Source: DASUHT01 sp038230835
Lineage (GTDB): Bacteria > Actinomycetota > Thermoleophilia > Gaiellales > JAICJC01
DNA length: 64,000 nt
Reading direction: 5' to 3'
Assembly (NCBI GenBank): GCA_038230835.1
Contig: JBBRMM010000002.1
Coordinates: forward strand, 1-64,000
Numbering within the stretch: the stretch's first letter is position 1; each line of letters opens with the position of its first letter. Under the pieces are notes generated by a model that saw only the letters and a list, made by a program, of their open reading frames with translations, was not told the origin of the DNA and did not search any database. A program made the translations under genes and the position numbers. Below, one piece after another: positions 33,016 through 39,633 of the stretch.

Positions 33016-34347
33016 TCACCAGAGCGGGCCGAACACGAACACGTCGTGGCGGCCGTTGGTGTCACCCGGGACCAGGTTGGTGGCGTCGGATCCGAAGGCC
33101 GCGAACCGGCCGTCGGTCGAGATCGCGGGCAGGGTGCTGGGGCCGTCTGCAGGCTGGCCCAGCGAGGACACGCTGACCAGGGTCGTGGTGGCGTTGGCAC
33201 GGTCGCGAACGAAGATGTCGATGACCCCGTTGGTGTCGCCCGCGACCAGGTTTGTGGCGTGGGATTCGAAGCTGACGAAGCGGCCGTCGCCGGAGACCGC
33301 CGGCTGCGCCCAGCTGCTGCCGTTGGCCTGCGTCCCGGCCGAGGTCACGCTGACCCGTCTGGTGGTGGCCATCGCCCGGTCGCGGATGAAGATGTCGCTC
33401 AGGTTGTTGGTGTCGCCCGGCACCAGGTTCGAGGCGCCGGATGCGAAGACGACGAAGCGGCCGTCGGCCGAGATCGCCGGCGGCGACCAGCTGCCGCTGT
33501 TTGCCAGCGCCCCGCTCGAGGACACGCTGACCATGCCGGTCTTGGCCAGGGCGCGATCGCGCACGAACACGTCGGCCACCCCGTCGCGGTCGCCGGGGAC
33601 GAGATTCGGTGCGAAGGACAGGAACACCACGAACCGGCCGTCCGCCGAGATGCCCGCTGCGGCGAAGCCGACGTCGCTGGTGCCGTTGGCCTGCTTGCCC
33701 GACGCGGACACGCTGACCCGACCGGTCTTGGCCATCTCGCGGTCGCGCACGAACACGTCGACCCGGCCGTTGGTATCGTTTGCGACCAGATTCGTGGCCT
33801 CCGACCCGAACGCCACGAAGCGACCGTCGGCCGAGATGGCGGGCAGAAAGCTGGCGTCATTTGCCTGCACGTCTCCGGTGGCCAGACTCACCCGCTCGGT
33901 GGTGCCCAGGGTGCGATCGCGCACGAAGACGTCGCGGACGTGGTTGGTGTCGTCGGCCACCAGGTTCGAGGAGGCCGATGCGAAGGCCACGAAGCGGCCG
34001 TCGGCCGAGATCGCCGGCGCCCCGGTGCCGCTGTCGAGGTTGCCCTGGACGCCCGCCGAGGACACGCTCACCCGCTCGGTCGTGCCCGCGACCAAGTCGC
34101 GCACGAACACGTCGGCGATGCCGTTGGTGTCGCCCGCTACCAGATTCGACGCCGACGACACGAACGCCACGTAGCGGCCGTCCGCCGACAGCGCCGGGCT
34201 CTCGTACAAGCTGCTGTCGCGGTCTCCCTGCACGCTGGCCGACGACTCGCTGACGTCCTGGGTCGCAGGGTTCGCAGACGCCGGCGGCGCTGATGCCACC
34301 AGCGCCACCACGGCCAACGCCACCAGCCCGCGCACCCCTCGACCCAT
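33016..34347 (-). CDS. Secreted seven-bladed beta-propeller (TolB/WD40-like repeat) protein
   Basis: A signal peptide (residues 1-26) precedes seven nearly identical repeats of about 55 residues with the core PAISADGRFVAF then NLVxGDTNGxxDVFVRDR and TTxRVSVSS. Seven such repeats make one closed propeller, the last closing with DVFVFGPLW. The repeats are PD40/TolB-like. Such exported propellers act as binding platforms; no catalytic residues are seen. Its stop is five bases from the stop of the convergent hydrolase gene. Confidence 0.85.
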   Translation of the reverse strand: MGRGVRGLVALAVVALVASAPPASANPATQDVSESSASVQGDRDSSLYESPALSADGRYVAFVSSASNLVAGDTNGIADVFVRDLVAGTTERVSVSSAGVQGNLDSGTGAPAISADGRFVAFASASSNLVADDTNHVRDVFVRDRTLGTTERVSLATGDVQANDASFLPAISADGRFVAFGSEATNLVANDTNGRVDVFVRDREMAKTGRVSVSASGKQANGTSDVGFAAAGISADGRFVVFLSFAPNLVPGDRDGVADVFVRDRALAKTGMVSVSSSGALANSGSWSPPAISADGRFVVFASGASNLVPGDTNNLSDIFIRDRAMATTRRVSVTSAGTQANGSSWAQPAVSGDGRFVSFESHATNLVAGDTNGVIDIFVRDRANATTTLVSVSSLGQPADGPSTLPAISTDGRFAAFGSDATNLVPGDTNGRHDVFVFGPLW

Positions 34348-34445
34348 CGTCCCGCGACCCTACACCGCCCGTGTGACGGCCGCAATCGGTAGCGGCGGCG
34401 GCGCGCCGCTATGCTCGCGCCCCAACCGCCTCGGAAGGAGCCGCC

Positions 34446-35045
34446 GTGCTGCTCTACGACTCACCCGTCTCGGGCAACTGCTACAAGGTGCGCCTGCTGT
34501 GCGCCCAGCTGGGGATCCCGCTCGAGCGGGTGACCATGGACGTCGTCGACCGCTCGAACCGGCCGCAGATGCTGGGCGGCCTGAACCCGGCGCTGCGGGT
34601 GCCGACGCTGGTGTTGGACGACGGCCGTGCGCTGGGCGAGTCGGGGGCGATCCTGTGGTACCTGGCCGACGGCACCCCGTACCTGCCGGACGAGCCGTTC
34701 CAGCGCGCGCAGGTGCTGCAGTGGATGTTCTTCGAGCAGTACGACCTCGAGCCGAACATCGCGGTGGCCCGCTTCTGGCTGCGCTACAGCGGTGCCCCTG
34801 AGCGCTACACCGAGCAGTTGCCGGCGCGGCACACCGCCGGCAACGCGACGCTCGACGCCCTCGAGCGGCACCTGGCCGAGCACACGTTTCTGGTCGGCGA
34901 GCGGTACACGATCGCCGACATCGCCGTCTACGGGTACACCCACGTGGCGGGCGAGGGCGACTTCGACCTCGGCTCGCGGCCGGCCGTGCAGCGCTGGATC
35001 GAGCGCGTGGCAGCGCAGCCCGGGCACGTCCTGATCACCGCCTGA
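34446..35045 (+). CDS. Glutathione-S-transferase-like protein
   Basis: The 199-residue product starts at a GTG preceded by GGAAGGAG. It has the N-terminal thioredoxin-like domain (LLYDSPVSGNCYKVRLL, with Ser/Cys near the active site, NPALRVPTLVLDDG and the ESGAILWYLA glutathione-binding motif) and a C-terminal helical domain with the N-capping motif YTIADIAVYGYTH. Actinobacteria of this type may use mycothiol, so the thiol partner is open. Probably detoxification. Confidence 0.88.
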   Translation: MLLYDSPVSGNCYKVRLLCAQLGIPLERVTMDVVDRSNRPQMLGGLNPALRVPTLVLDDGRALGESGAILWYLADGTPYLPDEPFQRAQVLQWMFFEQYDLEPNIAVARFWLRYSGAPERYTEQLPARHTAGNATLDALERHLAEHTFLVGERYTIADIAVYGYTHVAGEGDFDLGSRPAVQRWIERVAAQPGHVLITA

Positions 35046-35093
35046 ACGGGCGGTTCTCCGGGACCTCTCACGATCCGCGCCGATGATCCGGCG

Positions 35094-35720
35094 ATGGCGT
35101 TGCTGCGGCGATTCACAAAGACCGAGCGCGCGGCGCACTGGCTGGTGGCCGTCGCGTTTGCGGTGATGCTGTTTTCGGGCGGCCAGGTGCCGCACCACTG
35201 GACGTGGACGACGACTGCGCTCGACGTGCACGCCGGTGCCGCCGTGGTGCTGGTCGGCGGGTTGGCGGGACTGCTGCTGTTCGGCAACGGCCGCTCGTTG
35301 CGCAGTTCTGCGCGGGAGCTGCGCCGGCTGAGCGCGGACGATCGCGCCTGGCTGGCACCGGGACGGATCCTGGCCGGCCTGCCCCCGTCGCCGGTCGGGC
35401 GGTTCAACGGCGGCCAGAAGCTGAACGCGCGGCTCTCCCTCGTCGGCCTCACCGGTCTGTACGCCACCGGCATCTACCTGCTGGTGGCCGGTCGCGGCGC
35501 GTTCGGCGACCTGCACGGGCCGTTCGTGGCTGTGACCACCGCGCTGATCGTCGGCCACATCTTCATGGCCGTAATCAACCCGTCCACCCGCCATGCGCTG
35601 CGCGGGATGACGCTGGGGAGCGTCGACCGCGACTGGGCGGCGCACCACTTTCCGCGTTGGGTGGACGAGGTGGAGGGGGAGGCCGAGGCGGGCGAGTCGG
35701 GGAGCGCCGGCGGGGTCTGA
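35094..35720 (+). CDS. Cytochrome b561/formate-dehydrogenase-gamma-like membrane protein
   Basis: The 208-residue product has four transmembrane helices and conserved haem-ligand positions: His in ERAAHWLVAV, His in LDVHAGAA and His in IVGHIFMA. The motifs RFNGGQKLNA and INPSTRHALRGMTLG are typical of the gamma subunit of formate dehydrogenase. No alpha/beta subunits lie nearby, so its electron donor and acceptor are unknown. The acidic tail is cytoplasmic. Confidence 0.85.
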   Translation: MALLRRFTKTERAAHWLVAVAFAVMLFSGGQVPHHWTWTTTALDVHAGAAVVLVGGLAGLLLFGNGRSLRSSARELRRLSADDRAWLAPGRILAGLPPSPVGRFNGGQKLNARLSLVGLTGLYATGIYLLVAGRGAFGDLHGPFVAVTTALIVGHIFMAVINPSTRHALRGMTLGSVDRDWAAHHFPRWVDEVEGEAEAGESGSAGGV

Positions 35721-35749
35721 CACGCCGACGCCTGTGGGACACTTGCCGA

Positions 35750-36823
35750 GTGACCCGGCGGGAGTGGATCTGCGGCGCGGTGGTGACGGTCGGTGTGGCC
35801 GTGCTCGGCGGCGCAGCGCAGGCCGCGACGACGGCGGTGCCCAACCAACTCTTCACCCTCGGCACGGTCGATCAGCAGTGCTTCTTCGCACCGCGACCGG
35901 CGGGCGGTTGGCCGTTTCGGCCGCTGACCCAGATCCGGGCGATTCGCGGCGGCTTCAACGACGCCCGCACGCCGGTGCACGACGGCGTGGACGTCGAGGC
36001 CCCGTTCGACCAGGCCGCGGTGTACGCGATCAGCGCCGGGACGATCGCCAACGAGACCGCTCCCAACCGGCCCAACGGCGGCACCCACCTGGACGTGGTC
36101 GATTCGGCGAGCCACTTCTACACCTACTGGCACATCAAGTGGCCGCCGGCGCTGGTGGACGGTGTGCACGTGGCGCGGGGCCAGCTGCTCGGCCACGTGA
36201 TTGCGAACTTCTGGCACGTGCACGTCTCGGAGACCGTGTCCGGCTGCGGCGAGGTCGATGCCCGCCGGCCCACCGGCGCCCTGCACGACCCGGCCAACAC
36301 CGAGGCCCCGGCGATCGGGCCGCTGACGGCGTACGTTGCCGATGCCGCCGCCTACTCGTTCACGCTGGCGGCCACCTCCGACTCCTCCACCCCGCTCGCG
36401 TTGGGCGCGCTGAGCGGCGTCGTCGACCTGCGGGCCGTGGTCACCGACACGCCCGCCGATGCCGCCCACCAGTTCGTGCAGCTGCCGCTGTCGCCGGCGG
36501 CGATCCGCGGCTACCTGGCGCCGGTCGGGCTGGCCGGCCAGCACCTGGGCGCCGTCTGGGTGTACGACGGGGCGCGCTTCATCCTCACCACCTACGGCAG
36601 CACGCTCGGCTACCAGCAGGTGTGGGCGTACGGCACGCTGCACGTCAACACGTGCTTTTTCGTCGCCGGGACGACCTGTGCTGCGAACTACGTCTACCAC
36701 ACCGCCGGTGCCGGGTTCGACACGCGCCTGGTGCCCAATGGGGCGTATCAGTGGTGCGTGCAGGCGCTCACGATCGACGGTGTCAGCGCCCGCCGCTGCA
36801 GCGCGGTCACGATCGCCAACTGA
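35750..36823 (+). CDS. Secreted M23-like (LytM) peptidase-domain protein
   Basis: The GTG start opens a signal peptide with an early RR (TRREWICGAVVTVGVAVLGG). The M23 core is recognisable: HDGVDVEAP (H-x3-D zinc ligands), VYAISAGTI, YTYWHI, VARGQLLGHV and WHVHVSE (H-x-H). Family members cut peptidoglycan cross-bridges, or regulate such enzymes when degenerate. The C-terminal 200 residues form an extra beta-rich domain with four Cys. Active-site residues appear present, but the spacing is loose, so activity is not certain. Confidence 0.75.
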   Translation: MTRREWICGAVVTVGVAVLGGAAQAATTAVPNQLFTLGTVDQQCFFAPRPAGGWPFRPLTQIRAIRGGFNDARTPVHDGVDVEAPFDQAAVYAISAGTIANETAPNRPNGGTHLDVVDSASHFYTYWHIKWPPALVDGVHVARGQLLGHVIANFWHVHVSETVSGCGEVDARRPTGALHDPANTEAPAIGPLTAYVADAAAYSFTLAATSDSSTPLALGALSGVVDLRAVVTDTPADAAHQFVQLPLSPAAIRGYLAPVGLAGQHLGAVWVYDGARFILTTYGSTLGYQQVWAYGTLHVNTCFFVAGTTCAANYVYHTAGAGFDTRLVPNGAYQWCVQALTIDGVSARRCSAVTIAN

Positions 36824-36833
36824 TCAGCTCGAT

Positions 36834-37490
36834 CTACGGCTGAGCCGGACGCGACCACTCGACGAGGTCCATGCCGTGCCACCACCAGGATTGCGCGCGG
36901 GCGCGGCCGTCGATGCGCAGCGCGAGCTCGGCGCCGGGCGTCTCGGCCACGAACTGCTCGGAGGCCGCGCACACGTCGGTCCAGTCGCTGTCGTCGATCA
37001 CGATCAGGGCGTGCTCTGCGAGGTGGCGGATGGCGCTTCGCAAACCCGCCAGGGTGGCCTCGGTGCCGTGTGCGGCGTCGTAGTAGTAGACGCCCACGGG
37101 AGGCAGCGACTGTGCGTCGAGCACCGCCACCGTGTCGCCTTCGAGCACGAGCACGCGGCTCGCGACGCCGAACAGCTCGAGGTTGTGTTCGAGCCGCTCG
37201 CGGCTTGCGTCCTCGCGCGAGAAGTCGTCCACGGCGATCGCCTGGACGGGGTGGGCGAGCGTGGCGGCGATCACCGAGCGACCCCGGTAGGAGCCCGCCT
37301 CCAGGTAGCACTCGCCCTCACCGAGGTGGCGGGTGGACAGCGCCAGCAGCGCCAGGTTGTTCTCCTCCGACAGCCCCTCCACCGTCTCGCACACCCGCTG
37401 CAGTGAGCGGTCGAGCGGCAGCGGCGACCGCGGGAAGTCGTCGAACAGCGTGGGAAGATCGGCGAGGAAGCGGGCGACGTCCATCGACAC
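36834..37490 (-). CDS. SAM-dependent methyltransferase (Methyltransf_24-like)
   Basis: The 218-residue product has the class I methyltransferase motif I as LEAGSYRGRSV, followed by AIAVDDFS and VLVLEGDTVAVL. DAAHGTEATLAGL and IVIDDSDW belong to the family of Methyltransf_24/cephalosporin-hydroxylase-like proteins. Substrate unknown. It converges with the M23 gene; its stop lies 11 bases from that gene's stop. Confidence 0.8.
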   Translation of the reverse strand: MSMDVARFLADLPTLFDDFPRSPLPLDRSLQRVCETVEGLSEENNLALLALSTRHLGEGECYLEAGSYRGRSVIAATLAHPVQAIAVDDFSREDASRERLEHNLELFGVASRVLVLEGDTVAVLDAQSLPPVGVYYYDAAHGTEATLAGLRSAIRHLAEHALIVIDDSDWTDVCAASEQFVAETPGAELALRIDGRARAQSWWWHGMDLVEWSRPAQP

Positions 37491-37551
37491 ATGCTACGCA
37501 CCGATGCAAGAGTCGGCAGGGATCGTCGCCGTCCCTGCGAACGTGTAGGCG

Positions 37552-38085
37552 ATGAGCGACCAATCGCCGAAGCCAATCCCGGCCACTCACCGCGAACTCG
37601 TCGGTCTGATCCCGCTTCTGATCGGGGCCTGCTGGACGCTCTCGATCCTGGTGTCCGACCTCGGCGTATCCACTATCAGCGGGGAGTTCGCCCGCGTCGA
37701 TCAGGCGGGCTACACCGTGCTCGGGCGGGGTCTGATCTGGCTCGCGCTGGCGCTGACCTTTGCCGCCGGGGCGATCGCGTCACGCGATACGCGACGATGG
37801 GAGACGGGCTTGCTGGCAGGCGGACGAGCCGGTCTGATCGGCGGGTTCATCGGCTTGCTGGGGATACTCGCCATCCGCGCCGTGTTCGCAAAATGGCTCG
37901 ACCAGTCCGGCTACCCGCTCCAATTCTCTGTCTCCGACGGATTCAAAGCCGGCGTCTGGCACGTGATCTTCGGCGGGCTCAGCGGTGCGGTGCTCGGCAC
38001 CGCGGGGTCACTGGTCGTGCTCGTTCGGCGGGCGAGCGGCGTCAGCGCTCCAGCAGGTGCCGGAGATACTGGTCCGGCGCAGTGA
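37552..38085 (+). CDS. Membrane protein of unknown function
   Basis: The 177-residue product has four hydrophobic segments at about residues 17-37, 56-75, 87-108 and 135-160. No family recognised. Its last 44 bases overlap, tail to tail, the 3' end of the convergent ATPase gene. Confidence 0.7.
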   Translation: MSDQSPKPIPATHRELVGLIPLLIGACWTLSILVSDLGVSTISGEFARVDQAGYTVLGRGLIWLALALTFAAGAIASRDTRRWETGLLAGGRAGLIGGFIGLLGILAIRAVFAKWLDQSGYPLQFSVSDGFKAGVWHVIFGGLSGAVLGTAGSLVVLVRRASGVSAPAGAGDTGPAQ

Positions 38086-38797
38086 GAAACGTGCGCCAGG
38101 ACTGGACGAGGTCGAGACCGTCGTAGGTGGGCGCGGGGCGGATGCCCCACTCGCCGAGCTCGAGCAGGCTGGCGTTTGGCAGTGAGGTCAGAAGCGGCGA
38201 GTGGGTGGCCACGACCACCTGGCTGCCCTCGGCCCGCATCAGGTCGAGCAGAGCGACCAGGCCCAGGCAGGAGTGAAACGAGAGCGCCGCCTCCGGCTCG
38301 TCCAGGAGGTACATGCCGACGTCGGCGAAGCGGTGCCGCAGCACCGCGAGGAACGACTCGCCGTGCGATCGCTCCTGCAGGCGCTCGCCGCCCCACAACC
38401 TGGCCTGCGAGGGGTCGTCGTCGATGCCGGCGAGGTAGGTGTGCATCGCCTCGGCCCGAAGGAAGAACCCGGCCGGTGACGCCCGCGGGTGGGTGCGGGC
38501 CTGCAGGTGCCAGCGCAGCGGGGAGTCCTCGTCGCTCGGCCCGGGCCCCAGCTTGTCGGCGAAGTTCGAGGCGAACCCGCGGCGCGGATAGATCGCCGCC
38601 AGAGCCTCCACCAGCGTGCTCTTGCCGGACCCGTTCTCGCCGACCAGGAAGGTCACACCCGGCGCGAGATCGAGGCCGCCCTCGGTGATCACCTGGGCGA
38701 CGGCCGGGATCGTGAACGGCCAGGCCGTGCGATCCGGCGGACGCTGCTCCGAGGGCGCCCACTGCGCCCGCTCGAAATGCCGTTGGTCGCCCTCCAT
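38042..38797 (-). CDS. Predicted ATPase of the ABC/SMC type (COG3910-like)
   Basis: The 251-residue product has Walker A GENGSGKST (about residues 53-61), a signature-like SHGESFLAVL, Walker B VGMYLLDEPEAALS and the H-loop VVVATHSPLL. This is the layout of stand-alone AAA/ABC-type ATPases related to RecF/SMC heads, without a coiled-coil insertion. Role unknown; relatives occur in DNA repair and defence contexts, but there is no such neighbour here. Confidence 0.85.
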   Translation of the reverse strand: MEGDQRHFERAQWAPSEQRPPDRTAWPFTIPAVAQVITEGGLDLAPGVTFLVGENGSGKSTLVEALAAIYPRRGFASNFADKLGPGPSDEDSPLRWHLQARTHPRASPAGFFLRAEAMHTYLAGIDDDPSQARLWGGERLQERSHGESFLAVLRHRFADVGMYLLDEPEAALSFHSCLGLVALLDLMRAEGSQVVVATHSPLLTSLPNASLLELGEWGIRPAPTYDGLDLVQSWRTFLTAPDQYLRHLLER

Positions 38798-38835
38798 CGG
38801 CCCAGCCTAGCCCGAGCGCCGGTAGGGTTGGCTGG

Positions 38836-39411
38836 GTGGCTCCGGAACCTGAGGCCCTGCGACGGCAGGTCGATCGCTGGGTCTACCAGTGGATGGGCGT
38901 GGTGCTGGGGCTCTTCCTCGCCGGCTGGGTCGCGCTGGCGGCGTTCGCACCTGCGCACCCCGACGCGCCGACGCCGGCCAGGGTCAAGTGGGCGCTCTTT
39001 GTGCTGTGCGCCGAGCTTGTGGTGGGGCTGGCGCTTTCGCCGCTCGTTGTCGGCTTGATCGAGCGCCGGCGGGGTGGTCGGCCTGAGCTGGCCTGGCGAG
39101 CGGTGGCCGCCGTGTGCGTGATGGCGGCGTGCGCGGTCGTTGCACTCGGCTTTCGTACCGGGGCCGACCCTCCGCACAACCTCACCTACTGCGCTCCCGA
39201 CTATCGTGGGAACGGCGGGCAGGGGATCTACGGCATCGCCTGCAGCCACGCGAATCGCAACGTCCCGCTGGGCGACCGCCGGCTCGGTGAGGGCCTCGCC
39301 GGCGGGTTCGCCGTCGCGGTGATCAGCCTGGTCGGGGTGCGGGCTCTGCGTTCGCGCCAGCTTCGCGCCACCTCCTCAGCTCACCGCACTGCGGGTGAAG
39401 ACCCGGATTGA
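38836..39411 (+). CDS. Membrane protein of unknown function
   Basis: GTG start; the 191-residue product has four hydrophobic segments (about residues 20-40, 52-72, 88-106 and 150-168) and an extracytoplasmic loop with two Cys (TYCAPDYRGN, GIACSH). No family recognised. It is transcribed divergently from the ATPase gene. Confidence 0.65.
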   Translation: MAPEPEALRRQVDRWVYQWMGVVLGLFLAGWVALAAFAPAHPDAPTPARVKWALFVLCAELVVGLALSPLVVGLIERRRGGRPELAWRAVAAVCVMAACAVVALGFRTGADPPHNLTYCAPDYRGNGGQGIYGIACSHANRNVPLGDRRLGEGLAGGFAVAVISLVGVRALRSRQLRATSSAHRTAGEDPD

Positions 39412-39454
39412 GACCGCCGTCAGCGCGGCCGCGAAGACGGCCACGACGGGGGTC

Positions 39455-39629
39455 GTATTCTGGATCGACGCCGGTGGAGTCGGCTCGTGCGGCCGCCGAT
39501 CATCGGCTCCGAGCCGGTGGCCCGCCAGGTGCTCGCGCGCGGCTCGCGGTGGTCGGCTTCACCGTATCGGGCGGGCGGATCGCCGCCGTCGACCTGATCG
39601 CGGATCCGGCCAAGCTGCGCGGTCTGTGA
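39455..39629 (+). pseudogene. C-terminal remnant of a SigJ/ECF41-type sigma factor
   Basis: The end of one frame, VVGFTVSGGRIAAVDLIADPAKLRGL in pieces (39548-39629), matches the SnoaL-like C-terminus of ECF41 sigma factors. The preceding RPPIIGSEPVARQVLARG, which belongs to the same domain, lies in another frame (about 39490-39545). At least one indel separates them and the sigma-2 and sigma-4 regions are missing. This is a decayed gene end. The minus strand at 39385-39460 could also encode a short C-terminal transmembrane tail of another lost gene (AVFAAALTAVSIRVFTRS), less certain. Confidence 0.5.
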
Positions 39630-39633
39630 CCGC

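Noticed and set aside
32039..34174. A 711-residue plus-strand open frame
   Set aside because: It runs through the hydrolase gene in the wrong frame and the antisense of the propeller repeats; periodicity is only a mirror of those repeats.
38042..38797. The predicted ATPase as part of an anti-phage system
   Set aside because: It stands alone between two plain membrane-protein genes, with no nuclease, reverse transcriptase or toxin next to it.
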